Assembly (NCBI GenBank): GCA_964434105.1
Contig: CAYSTJ010000011.1
Location: 1-64,000, forward strand
DNA: 64,000 nt
Direction: 5' to 3'
From: CAYNST01 sp964434105
GTDB taxonomy: Bacteria > Pseudomonadota > Gammaproteobacteria > Pseudomonadales > Cellvibrionaceae
Shown piece after piece: positions 25,227 to 34,741 of the stretch. The notes beneath the pieces are model-generated. The model worked only from the letters and a program-made list of their open reading frames with translations, did not search any database and was not told the DNA's origin. The number at the start of each line of letters is the position of its first letter. The stretch's first letter is position 1. The translations under genes were made by a program, and so were the position numbers.

Positions 25227-28200
25227 ATGCTGATTTTACCAGGCGCTGCCGCTTTTTCCCCTTTCCGTCAACAGAAGCTTCTCACCAGTCTTCGCCAGAG
25301 CGAGCCAGGGATAAAGGGATTTCTGGCTGAATTCATCCATTTTGCGCAACTTGAGGAAAACCTGAATGGCCACGAAACCGAGTTGCTGGCCCAGTTGCTC
25401 GCCTATGGCCCCCGTCAGGATACGCCACACGTAAAAGGCAGCTTACTGTTGGTTGCACCGCGGCCGGGCACCATATCGCCCTGGTCTTCCAAGGCTACCG
25501 ATATTGCCCACAATGCCGGGCTGACCAAGGTACGCCGTCTGGAACGGGGCATTGCCTGGACCTTCGACGGCGAATTTGACCGTAAGGTGATAATGGCAGC
25601 GATTCACGACCGAATGACCGAATCGGTGTTCGAATCGCTCGACGCCGCCGCCGTGCTCTTTTCGGACCATGAACCCAGTCCGTTGAGCATAGTGGATATT
25701 CTGGAGGGTGGGCGCATAGCCATGGAGGTTGCCAATGCCGAACTTGGACTGGCGCTGGCCGATGACGAAATCGACTATCTCGTTGAGAGCTTCCTTGCGT
25801 TGGGGCGAAATCCGACCGATGTCGAGTTGATGATGTTTGCCCAGGCCAATTCCGAGCACTGCCGACACAAGATATTTAACGCGAGCTGGACGGTCGATGG
25901 CGAGGACCAGTCCCGCTCACTGTTCCAGATGATTCGCAATACCAACCAGCAGGCCGGTGACAACGTGCTTTCGGCCTATTCGGACAACGCTGCTGTCGTG
26001 CGGGGGACGCAGGCAGGGCGCTTTTATCCTGCGCCGGGCAGCGACATATACGGATTCGTCAATGAGCCGATTCATCTGCTGATGAAGGTGGAAACCCACA
26101 ATCATCCAACCGCGATAGCGCCATTTTCGGGCGCAGGGACGGGTTCCGGCGGAGAGATTCGGGACGAGGGTGCGGTTGGCAAGGGTTCGAAACCCAAGGC
26201 CGGTCTCATGGGTTTTACCGTGTCCAACCTGAATATTCCACAATTCGCCCAACCCTGGGAAACACCCTATGGCAAGCCATCGCGCATTGTATCCGCGCTG
26301 GATATTATGCTGGAGGGGCCGATAGGCGCGGCCGCTTTCAATAATGAGTTTGGCCGTCCCAACCTGTGTGGCTATTTTCGAACTTTTGAGCAGGATTATC
26401 AGGGCGAGCGGCGGGGCTATCATAAGCCGATCATGCTGGCGGGTGGTTTTGGCAATATAAAAGAAGAGCATATCGAAAAAACCCCCTTCGCACCGGGCGC
26501 CAAATTGATTGTTTTGGGTGGTCCGGCCATGCTGATCGGTCTCGGCGGCGGGGCGGCGTCTTCGGTAGCGTCCGGCAGCTCGGATGAAGATCTGGATTTC
26601 GCCTCGGTACAACGGCAAAATCCGGAAATGGAACGTCGCTGCCAGGAGGTCATTGACCGCTGCTGGCAAATGGGGCCCGATAATCCCATTGCCTTTATTC
26701 ACGATGTAGGCGCGGGCGGTCTGTCCAACGCCTTCCCCGAACTGGTCAAGGACGCCGGGTGTGGCGGCCGTTTCGAACTGCGCAACATCCCCAATGACGA
26801 GCCGGGCATGTCACCGGTCGAGATCTGGTGCAACGAATCTCAGGAGCGCTATGTTCTGGCGGTAGATCCGGGGAATGTGGCCCGTTTTATCGCGCTGTGT
26901 GAGCGCGAGCGCTGCCCCTATGCGGTCGTAGGTGAAGCGACCGCAGACAAAACGCTCTGCCTGAATGACCGGCATTTTGATGCGAGTCCGGTCGATTTAC
27001 CCATGTCTTTGCTGTTCGGCAAACCGCCCAAAATGCACCGTGAAGCGCACAGGCTGGAACGCGCCCCGGAACCTTTGCGTCTGGACGGATTGACCGTCGA
27101 AACCGCCGTCGATCTGGTATTGCAGCACCCGGCAGTGGCCAGCAAGCAGTTTCTGATCACGATCGGGGATCGGTCGATTACCGGACAGGTCGCCCGCGAC
27201 CAGATGGTGGGGCCGTGGCAGGTACCGGTGGCCGATTGTGCGGTGACGACGGTTGCCTACGACGCTTGTGCCGGTGAAGCCATGAGCATGGGCGAACGCA
27301 CCCCCTATGCCCTTCTGGACGGACCGGCTTCCGGCCGAATGGCGATCGGGGAGGCGCTGACCAATATCGCCTGTGCCCGCATTGCGCAAATCAGCGATGT
27401 CAAATTGTCGGCCAACTGGATGTGTGCGGCGGGTCATCCAGGCGAAGACGAAAAGCTGTTTCGCACGGTGGAAGCGGTCGGTATGACGCTTTGCCCGGCC
27501 CTTGGCATTACCATTCCGGTGGGTAAGGATTCCATGTCCATGCGCACGGCCTGGCAGGACGGCAATACCGATCGGGCAGTAACGTCGCCTCTGTCGCTGG
27601 TGATATCGGCCTTTGCGCCGGTACTCGACGTGCGGCAGACGGTAACGCCACAGATACGTCTGGATCAGGGTGAAACCTGTCTGTTACTGGTGGATATCGC
27701 CGCTGGCAGGCAGCGATTGGGCGGGTCTATCCTGGCTCAGACGCAGCGACAGATGGGCGCCGACGTGCCGGATCTGGACGATCCGGCGGCACTGAAAAGC
27801 TTTTTCGAGGCGATGCAGGCGCTGCTGGATCAGGAATTGGTTCTCGCGTATCACGATCGAAGTGATGGCGGCCTTTTGGTAACACTGTCCGAAATGGCCT
27901 TTGCCGGTCGCTGTGGCATGACCGTTGATATCGACAGGTTGGGGGGGACGGCGCTCGACGCGCTGTTCAATGAGGAGCTGGGGGCGGTTCTGCAGGTGCG
28001 CAGGGCGGATCTTGACCGTGTCAAAGCGGTTTTTGCCAACGGTGGCTTTTCCGGCGACCTGCACGTGCTGGGGCAGCCCCACCAGGAGCAAACCTTGCGA
28101 ATTGTCCGGGGTGAACAGGTATTGATTCAGGCCTCCCGCAGTGCCCTGCAGCAAAAGTGGGCGTCGGTCAGTTATCAGATGCAGTCATTGCGTGACAACA

Positions 28201-29090
28201 CCGAGTGCGCCCGGCAGGAATATGAAACGATAGTCGCCGAAGACCCCGGTCTGAGCGTGCATCTAACCTTTGATCAGGACGAGGATATCTGCGCACCGTT
28301 TATCGGCCGGGGTAGCAGACCGCGGGTAGCGATTCTGCGGGAACAGGGCGTTAATGGTCAGGTCGAGATGGCGGCGGCATTCCATCGGGCAGGGTTTGAG
28401 CCGGTCGATGTTCATATGAGTGACATTCTGGCCGGTCGGTACACGCTGGGCGACTTCAAGGGGTTAGCCGCCTGTGGCGGATTTTCCTACGGCGATGTAC
28501 TGGGGGCCGGTGAAGGCTGGGCCAAGACCATATTGTTCAATCCGACGGCTCGCGACCAGTTTCAACAGTTTTTCAGCCGTAGGGACACCTTCAGCCTCGG
28601 CGTATGTAATGGTTGCCAGATGCTGTCCAATCTGAAAGACCTGATCCCCGGGGCCGAACACTGGCCCCGTTTTGTACGCAATACGTCCGAGCAGTTTGAG
28701 GCGCGGGTTTCTCTGGTCAGAATTGAAAAGTCACCGTCGGTGTTACTGGCGGGAATGGCCGGTTCCCATATGCCGGTCGCGGTCGCGCACGGCGAGGGGC
28801 AGGCCGAATTCAGCGATGCCTCAGCGCGCAATGCCTGCCACACCAGTGGCCTGGTGTCGATTCGCTACATTGATAACAGGCTGGAGGTCGCCAGTCGGTA
28901 TCCGGCCAATCCAAATGGCTCCCCTCACGGGATAACAGGCATTACCAGTCGTGACGGTCGGGCGACCATTCTGATGCCGCACCCGGAACGGGTATTCCGT
29001 GCGGTCACCAACTCATGGAAGCCGGATAACTGGACAGAGGACGGCGCCTGGATGCGTCTTTTCCGAAATGCCCGGGTATTTGTAAACTGA
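25227..29090 (+). CDS. purL: Phosphoribosylformylglycinamidine synthase
   Basis: The 1287-residue enzyme makes FGAM from FGAR, glutamine and ATP in purine synthesis. It is the large single-chain form: an N-terminal PurS-like domain, a helical linker, two AIR-synthase-like halves (KVETHNHPTAIAPFSGAGTGSGGEIRDE-type segment near residue 290; GKDSMSM near 770) and a C-terminal glutamine amidotransferase. In the last, the nucleophile lies in GVCNGCQML near 1126 and the His/Glu in MPHPER. The frame is open 23 codons upstream, but the family start MLIL-G-A-A-S-FR matches the ATG at 25227. Confidence 0.96.
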   Translation: MLILPGAAAFSPFRQQKLLTSLRQSEPGIKGFLAEFIHFAQLEENLNGHETELLAQLLAYGPRQDTPHVKGSLLLVAPRPGTISPWSSKATDIAHNAGLTKVRRLERGIAWTFDGEFDRKVIMAAIHDRMTESVFESLDAAAVLFSDHEPSPLSIVDILEGGRIAMEVANAELGLALADDEIDYLVESFLALGRNPTDVELMMFAQANSEHCRHKIFNASWTVDGEDQSRSLFQMIRNTNQQAGDNVLSAYSDNAAVVRGTQAGRFYPAPGSDIYGFVNEPIHLLMKVETHNHPTAIAPFSGAGTGSGGEIRDEGAVGKGSKPKAGLMGFTVSNLNIPQFAQPWETPYGKPSRIVSALDIMLEGPIGAAAFNNEFGRPNLCGYFRTFEQDYQGERRGYHKPIMLAGGFGNIKEEHIEKTPFAPGAKLIVLGGPAMLIGLGGGAASSVASGSSDEDLDFASVQRQNPEMERRCQEVIDRCWQMGPDNPIAFIHDVGAGGLSNAFPELVKDAGCGGRFELRNIPNDEPGMSPVEIWCNESQERYVLAVDPGNVARFIALCERERCPYAVVGEATADKTLCLNDRHFDASPVDLPMSLLFGKPPKMHREAHRLERAPEPLRLDGLTVETAVDLVLQHPAVASKQFLITIGDRSITGQVARDQMVGPWQVPVADCAVTTVAYDACAGEAMSMGERTPYALLDGPASGRMAIGEALTNIACARIAQISDVKLSANWMCAAGHPGEDEKLFRTVEAVGMTLCPALGITIPVGKDSMSMRTAWQDGNTDRAVTSPLSLVISAFAPVLDVRQTVTPQIRLDQGETCLLLVDIAAGRQRLGGSILAQTQRQMGADVPDLDDPAALKSFFEAMQALLDQELVLAYHDRSDGGLLVTLSEMAFAGRCGMTVDIDRLGGTALDALFNEELGAVLQVRRADLDRVKAVFANGGFSGDLHVLGQPHQEQTLRIVRGEQVLIQASRSALQQKWASVSYQMQSLRDNTECARQEYETIVAEDPGLSVHLTFDQDEDICAPFIGRGSRPRVAILREQGVNGQVEMAAAFHRAGFEPVDVHMSDILAGRYTLGDFKGLAACGGFSYGDVLGAGEGWAKTILFNPTARDQFQQFFSRRDTFSLGVCNGCQMLSNLKDLIPGAEHWPRFVRNTSEQFEARVSLVRIEKSPSVLLAGMAGSHMPVAVAHGEGQAEFSDASARNACHTSGLVSIRYIDNRLEVASRYPANPNGSPHGITGITSRDGRATILMPHPERVFRAVTNSWKPDNWTEDGAWMRLFRNARVFVN

Positions 29091-29130
29091 TCAGCGTGTA
29101 AGCGCCGAAACGCCATGCCGTGACCGTGAC

Positions 29131-30225
29131 CTATGCCGCGGCAATCAATACGGCTGCGCGGTACTGGTTTTTGCCATAGCGGATCATTTTGGAAAACTCG
29201 GTCAGCGGCACCGGCACATAGATCGCGTCAACCGGTGTTTTCCACTCCTTGTCATCGACCTCCGGGTCGTTGATATAGGCGTAGGTATCATCCATGTTGA
29301 CCAGCCAGATCCAGTGCGGCTCTTTGTTCCGATTGAGGCGGTAGGTGCTGATGAGCATGATGATCTGTTCACCCTTGCGTAGCGCATTGCGGATCGCCGG
29401 GATACCCTTTGGGAACTTCTCGATCTTGATTTTCTGGCGGGCGGTCTGGCGGATGAACTCCTGATGTATCAGTTGTATCACCGATTTCTTTTCGGCATTG
29501 CGCACGCTGTCAAGGAAGGGAGCCTCCTGGTGGGAAACCCATAAGCGCGCCCGATATCCTCGCCGGCGCGCCGCCAGAGCCAGACCAAAGGGCGAGGTGC
29601 CGCCGTGGCCCGTGGTCATGAAGATGGTTGTGGCTTCACGCCAGATATTCAGTTCTTCAATCTGATGGTACGGCTGGTCCGGATTGACATTGCGGGCTGC
29701 CATCAGCATCGCGGCCGGTCCGCAGGTAAAATCGGTGGTCTGGGCATAATAGGGTAGATGGGCCGGTTTGGGTTTCACGATTTGCAGGCGCTTTTCCATG
29801 CGAATCCCGTCGTGGCCGCTTTCGTAATAGTGGTGCAGTTTGCGTATTGCTTCGTACCCCATCGATAGATACAGTTGCAGCGCGCTTTGATTGTCGACGG
29901 CTACCTCGAGACGGATAAACAACGCGTTATGCGTTCTTGCCGACTCTTCCAGGGCTTCCATGATTTTGCGACCCAGTCCCTGTCCCCGTGTAGCAGGATC
30001 GACTGCCAGTGAATATATGCGGGCCAGGGATGTGCCGCGATGAAACAGGACGAGGCCGTAGGCCGCTATCGGTTCACCTGTTACCCAGATCTCCGCCTGA
30101 CTGCGTGTGAGAAAATATCGGAAGCTGCGGCTACTCAACCGGTCACTGTTAAAGCACAGGTTTTCAAGTTGGGTCAACGCGGGCAAATCATTTAAAGTCG
30201 CCCGTCGCGGCTGCGTCTGGCTCAT
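29131..30225 (-). CDS. GNAT acetyltransferase fused to a C39-like peptidase domain (DUF3335 type)
   Basis: The 364-residue cytoplasmic protein has two domains. Residues about 5-145 are a GNAT acetyltransferase with the acetyl-CoA loop TRGQGLGRK. Residues about 155-364 resemble the C39-like papain-fold peptidases: FTCGPAA with the presumed catalytic Cys, HWIW with His, and YINDPE with Asp. It is divergent from a RimK-like ATP-grasp ligase gene. The pairing of GNAT, papain-like peptidase and ATP-grasp has been described for predicted peptide or amide ligation systems, but the substrate is unknown. The ATG at 30225 is chosen over a GTG five codons upstream. Confidence 0.83.
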   Translation of the reverse strand: MSQTQPRRATLNDLPALTQLENLCFNSDRLSSRSFRYFLTRSQAEIWVTGEPIAAYGLVLFHRGTSLARIYSLAVDPATRGQGLGRKIMEALEESARTHNALFIRLEVAVDNQSALQLYLSMGYEAIRKLHHYYESGHDGIRMEKRLQIVKPKPAHLPYYAQTTDFTCGPAAMLMAARNVNPDQPYHQIEELNIWREATTIFMTTGHGGTSPFGLALAARRRGYRARLWVSHQEAPFLDSVRNAEKKSVIQLIHQEFIRQTARQKIKIEKFPKGIPAIRNALRKGEQIIMLISTYRLNRNKEPHWIWLVNMDDTYAYINDPEVDDKEWKTPVDAIYVPVPLTEFSKMIRYGKNQYRAAVLIAAA

Positions 30226-30381
30226 GGTCCGCAGGTCCACAGGGCCTTGCGACCGGCGAGGCGCAACACACGGCCCGTCGATTTTTGATCGCGGGTGCTG
30301 GTGCGAATACTGCTATACTTTTCATCGAACTTCGCCATATGCCTTTGTACCCGTCACTCTTGTTCAGGACCCACCACTTGT

Positions 30382-31827
30382 ATGACCCAGTTAAAAATCC
30401 TGATTGAAAACCGTTCCGACTGGGCCGCATTTTACCCGTCAGAAGATGTTTTGCTGGCAAAGGATTATCTGGCCGAACCGCCGGCGCAGGAGCGTTATAA
30501 GGTCATCAATCTGTGTCGACAGTACAGCTATCTTAGCACTGGTTATTATTGTTCGCTGCTGGCGGAGGCGCGCTCGCATCAGGTCATTCCGTCGGTAAAG
30601 CATCTGCAGGACCTGTCTCGACGGATCTGGCTCGGCGTGCTGAACGTCGATATCCAGAAACAGTTGACCGCGGTTGCAGGCGATCGGACAGAGTACCAAA
30701 TCTGGATTTACTTTGGTATGACGGGCGAGTCTGCACTGAGCGAGCTGGCCCGCCAGATTTTTGAACAGTTTCCTATACCCATCCTGAAAGTGACTTTTCA
30801 GTTCAAAGGCATTTGGCGTCTGTCGTCGCTGGAGGCCGGCGCGCTCAATCAGCTGACCGAAGCCCAGCAAACCGATTTCGCCAATGCGCTGGACAATTAT
30901 AGCCATCTGATCTGGCGTAAACCCAAGACCCGCAAGAATCACCGTTACGATATGGCAATTCTGGTCGACCCGGACGAACCGTTTCCGCCCAGCAACGCGG
31001 TGGCGCTCAAACGTTTCATCAAGGCAGCCAGCAAGCAGGGCATTCTGGCGGAAACCATTACCCGCAAGGACCTGGGCAAGCTATCGGAATACGATGCGCT
31101 GTTTATCCGGGCCACCACCTCGGTTAACCATTACACCTATAAGTTTGCACGCCTGGCGCAGGCCGAGGGGCTGGTGGTGATGGATGATCCCGATTCAATC
31201 CTCCGCTGCGCCAACAAAATTTATCTCGCGCAATTGTTGCAGACACAGCGCTTGCCCACGCCAAAAACACGCATTCTGACCCGCAGTGATCTGAACCGGG
31301 AAGATGCGTTAATCGAGGAACTCGGGCTGCCGATCGTGCTGAAGATTCCGGACGGCTCGTTCTCGGTGGGCGTCAACAAGGTCAAGTCGAAGGAAGAGCT
31401 TGATCTGCATATGAAGGAAATGTTTAAAAGTAGCGCACTGATACTGGCACAGGCCTATGTCTATACCGAATTCGACTGGCGTATCGGCGTATTGAACAAT
31501 CAGGCGTTGTATGCCTGCCGCTATTACATGGCGAAGAACCACTGGCAAATCTATAACCACTCCGGTAAAAGCAACAAGGTTGGCGGCTTCGATGCATTGC
31601 CCACCTTTGAAGTTCCGAAACCGGTATTGAAAGCAGCGCTGTCAGCGACCAAACATATTGGAAACGGATTGTATGGCGTTGACCTGAAGCAAAAAGGTAA
31701 CGAGGTCTATCTTATTGAAGTCAATGATAATCCGTCCATTGAGTCGTCGGTCGAGGACAAGTTTCTGGAAGGCGAGTTATACGACGCCATAATGGGAGAA
31801 TTCAGAAAGCGGCTGGACAGAAATTGA
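30382..31827 (+). CDS. RimK-like ATP-grasp ligase with N-terminal RLAN domain
   Basis: The 481-residue protein has an N-terminal RLAN-like domain (residues about 1-150) that in this family precedes a RimK-type ATP-grasp. The ATP-grasp part spans about 190-475, with the nucleotide-binding LPIVLKIPDGSFSVGV stretch, the WRIGVLN block, and the metal-binding YLIEVNDNPS near the end. Such enzymes join an amino acid or amine to a carboxylate using ATP. Conserved sequence begins at MTQLKIL, so the ATG at 30382 is preferred to one 29 codons upstream. It is divergent from the GNAT/C39-like gene, its probable partner. Substrate unknown; ribosomal protein S6 modification by true RimK is less likely because of the extra domain. 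Confidence 0.86.
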   Translation: MTQLKILIENRSDWAAFYPSEDVLLAKDYLAEPPAQERYKVINLCRQYSYLSTGYYCSLLAEARSHQVIPSVKHLQDLSRRIWLGVLNVDIQKQLTAVAGDRTEYQIWIYFGMTGESALSELARQIFEQFPIPILKVTFQFKGIWRLSSLEAGALNQLTEAQQTDFANALDNYSHLIWRKPKTRKNHRYDMAILVDPDEPFPPSNAVALKRFIKAASKQGILAETITRKDLGKLSEYDALFIRATTSVNHYTYKFARLAQAEGLVVMDDPDSILRCANKIYLAQLLQTQRLPTPKTRILTRSDLNREDALIEELGLPIVLKIPDGSFSVGVNKVKSKEELDLHMKEMFKSSALILAQAYVYTEFDWRIGVLNNQALYACRYYMAKNHWQIYNHSGKSNKVGGFDALPTFEVPKPVLKAALSATKHIGNGLYGVDLKQKGNEVYLIEVNDNPSIESSVEDKFLEGELYDAIMGEFRKRLDRN

Positions 31828-31877
31828 TACGCCTGGCCGGTTGGTAACCTGTCGGTCTGCCGGATTGGCTGTCGCGC

Positions 31878-34406
31878 CTATTCTGTACCTGACCGGCGTT
31901 TGGTCAGGCGCGTGGGCTGCGCCGTCAGCGGGTCATCAGGCCAGGGGTGTCGGGGATAGCGACCTTTCATTTCTTTTTTGACGGCGGTATAGCCGGTTCG
32001 CCAGAAATTCTCCAGATCGCGGGTGATTTGCAGTGGACGACCGGCGGGCGACAGCAGGTGTACCAGGAGAGCAATCTGACCACGCCCGATGCTGGGCGTC
32101 GCCCGACAACCAAACATTTCCTGAAGCTTTACCGCAAGCACCGGCGGATCGGACCGATAATCAATGGTGACGGTTCTCCCGGAAGGGACGACAATGGCGG
32201 CAGGCGCCCATTCGTTCAGCTTTTGTGGCAGTGGCCAGGGCATTAATGCCTCCAGCAGTGGCCCAGGCCGTAATTTTCGCAGGTCAGACAGGCTGCCGAC
32301 CGCATCGAGATGCGGTGCCAGCCATGCCTCCAGATCCTGCAGCAGCGCGGGGTCGGACAGATCGGGCCAGTCGGGTAAATCTTTCTCCGTGATGCAGTAC
32401 TGCCGAAGGCACATCACCCGGGCGCGCCATTGCACCTCCGCTTCGGTCCAGTGAAGCCGGCCGAGACCCTGTTGCCGCAACATGCTCAGCAGGCTTTGTT
32501 TGCGCAGGCTGGCAGGTACTTCCGTCAATTGCGTGCGGCGCAGCACAATAGCGCCGCAGCGGATCTGTTGTTCGGCGACAAAGCGGCCTTTTTCATCGCT
32601 CCATTCGGCAAGTGTGTGTGAAGACAGGAGGGGTGCCAGGGCGCTTTCAAATAAGCGGGCATTCAGCGACGCGGCCGCATAAATACGGTCGTCGGTTTGT
32701 GCAGTGGCGCCGCTAACATCTGCCACCACCAGCCATTCATGTTTGCATAACGGCGCATCTGGCGGGAGTCTGGCGGCGCGCCCGTTACTGAGCAAATAAA
32801 GGCAATGGCCGGCTGCGCGTTGACGGGCGATCCGGTCGGGATAGGCACAGGCCAGCAGAAAACCGGTAATACCGGACATTGTCATGGGGGCAACCGGGTG
32901 AATGCCGGCAGTCAGTTCGCGGTATACCCGGGTCTGGCGGCGAACACGATCCATCCATTGAGACGAAGGCAGCGTCTCGAATTGCTCGGCAACACGTTCC
33001 AGATCGACGATATCACCCGGACGGCCAGGCTCCGACAACGCAGCGGCCAGCCGACAGGCCTGGCTATTCAGGCCGGCCTGTGCGCCGCGAATCATCATGT
33101 GTGCCAGACGGGGATGGACCGGCAGGTTGACCAGCAGATTGCCATGAGCCGTCAACCGGTGGCCCTGACGTGCGGGCTCTATCGCCTGAAGCGCCAGTAA
33201 CAGGTTCAGTGCCGCCTGCCAGGCTGGAGCCGGTGGCGGAGTCAGCCAGGCCAGTTCGTCCGGCTGATTGATTCCCCAGCTCAGCAGTTGCAGCACCAGT
33301 GGTGCAAGATCCGCCTGTTCAATTTCAGCCTTGTTGAACGGTATCAGCGGTTGATCCGATGACCACAGGCGATAACAGTGCCCCGCTGCGGTGCGACCGG
33401 CCCGGCCTGCTCGCTGGTCTGCTGATGCACGTGAGATCCGCACAGTGTTCAGACGGGTGAGTCCGGTGCGTCCATCGAATACCGGTTCCCGCCTGAAGCC
33501 GCTGTCAATGACGACGGTGACACCTTCTATGGTCAGGCTGGTTTCAGCGATATCAGTCGCCAGGACAATCTTTCGTCTGAATATCCCGTCGGCCGAAAGT
33601 GGTGCCAGCGCGCTCTGTTGGGCGGTCAGATCCAGGCTGCCGTGCAGGCGAAGTACGAGTGTATCGGAAGGTGCGTCGCTCTGCAGACGGCTAAAGAGCT
33701 GATTAATATCCCCCTGGCCGGGTAAAAACACGAGGATATTGCCGCTGTGGTGATGCGCGGCCTGCATGATAGCGGTATGCGCCTGGCGCGGAAGATCCGT
33801 GCGCAGCTGTGACTGGCCGTAATGCATTGCGACTGGCCAGGCTCTGCCGGGACTGTTGATAACCGGCGCGTCGCCGAGATAGGGGGCAACCTGCCCGGTA
33901 TCCAGTGTGGCGGACATAACGATGATTTTAAGCGGGTCCCCAGCGTCGCGGAACAGAGCGCGGCCCTGCAGCGCAAGCGCCAGACCGGTGTCCGAATCCA
34001 GTCCTCTTTCATGAAATTCGTCAAAAACCAGTACACCATAATCCTCCAGAGCAGGATCATGCCGCATCAGGCGCAGCAACACGCCGCCGGTGACCACTTC
34101 CAGACGGGTATTTCTGCCGACATCTGTGCGCTGGCGCATACGCAGACCGACGGTCTCCCCAACCGTTTCGCCCAGCAGGTGCGCCATGTGGGCGGCGACC
34201 GCCTGGGCGGCTACCCGTCGTGGCTCCAGCAGCAAGATCTTTTTGCTGGTAATACGGTTGTTCAGGATAGCGAGTGGCACGCCTGTGGTTTTACCGGCGC
34301 CAGGGGGTGCGACGAGTACCAGTTCATCACGCTGCTTCAGGGCAAAAACAATATCAGGCAGGACCTGAGTGATGGGTAACGGGTTAGCTTTGGTGCTGGA
34401 GTTCAT
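31878..34406 (-). CDS. hrpB: ATP-dependent helicase HrpB
   Basis: The 842-residue DEAH-box helicase has APPGAGKTT (Walker A) near residue 33, DEFHERGLDSD (motif II), SATLDT (motif III) and DQRAGRAGR (motif VI). A C-terminal HrpB-specific region ends with GRYPRHPWP. It acts on RNA or nucleoprotein, but its exact role in bacteria is not settled. The frame extends 21 codons upstream; the ATG at 34406 matches the usual start, though no strong ribosome site is seen. Confidence 0.93.
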   Translation of the reverse strand: MNSSTKANPLPITQVLPDIVFALKQRDELVLVAPPGAGKTTGVPLAILNNRITSKKILLLEPRRVAAQAVAAHMAHLLGETVGETVGLRMRQRTDVGRNTRLEVVTGGVLLRLMRHDPALEDYGVLVFDEFHERGLDSDTGLALALQGRALFRDAGDPLKIIVMSATLDTGQVAPYLGDAPVINSPGRAWPVAMHYGQSQLRTDLPRQAHTAIMQAAHHHSGNILVFLPGQGDINQLFSRLQSDAPSDTLVLRLHGSLDLTAQQSALAPLSADGIFRRKIVLATDIAETSLTIEGVTVVIDSGFRREPVFDGRTGLTRLNTVRISRASADQRAGRAGRTAAGHCYRLWSSDQPLIPFNKAEIEQADLAPLVLQLLSWGINQPDELAWLTPPPAPAWQAALNLLLALQAIEPARQGHRLTAHGNLLVNLPVHPRLAHMMIRGAQAGLNSQACRLAAALSEPGRPGDIVDLERVAEQFETLPSSQWMDRVRRQTRVYRELTAGIHPVAPMTMSGITGFLLACAYPDRIARQRAAGHCLYLLSNGRAARLPPDAPLCKHEWLVVADVSGATAQTDDRIYAAASLNARLFESALAPLLSSHTLAEWSDEKGRFVAEQQIRCGAIVLRRTQLTEVPASLRKQSLLSMLRQQGLGRLHWTEAEVQWRARVMCLRQYCITEKDLPDWPDLSDPALLQDLEAWLAPHLDAVGSLSDLRKLRPGPLLEALMPWPLPQKLNEWAPAAIVVPSGRTVTIDYRSDPPVLAVKLQEMFGCRATPSIGRGQIALLVHLLSPAGRPLQITRDLENFWRTGYTAVKKEMKGRYPRHPWPDDPLTAQPTRLTKRRSGTE

Positions 34407-34741
34407 GGTTTTTGCGGCAGGAAGTGCATGGAATATGCTGTTGGTGTTCTGGTCTCTGGTTTGCGGCAATCAACCGGAGATAGTGTCGATTTTTCAGTAA
34501 TCATGCCGTATTCTTGTGCGCAGCTGATCGGCCTGGGTGATAGCCATCGCGGTGCTGACAAACGTGTGCTGCCCTCAATAGGTAAACCTGTAATTCCGGA
34601 AACCCGGCAAAACAGGGCGGTTTACCCGTAAGCTGCCAGTAATCGGTGGCGAAGCCAGTGTAGTCAGCTTTTCAGTATGGGGTCAAGGCACCAGAAACAA
34701 TCTGGTATTCATTAATTCAGGCGAAGGCGGGAACGGACCGT
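34407..34741. other. Intergenic region between hrpB and the sensor kinase
   Basis: About 335 bases with divergent upstream regions of hrpB and the beta-propeller kinase. A 67-codon plus-strand frame exists but overlaps hrpB upstream sequence and resembles nothing known. No repeat or RNA gene was recognised. Confidence 0.4.

Noticed and set aside
25917..26702. 261-codon minus-strand frame
   Set aside because: Antisense to conserved purL sequence.
34428..34631. 67-codon plus-strand frame between hrpB and the sensor kinase
   Set aside because: No similarity, weak start and overlap with the hrpB upstream region.
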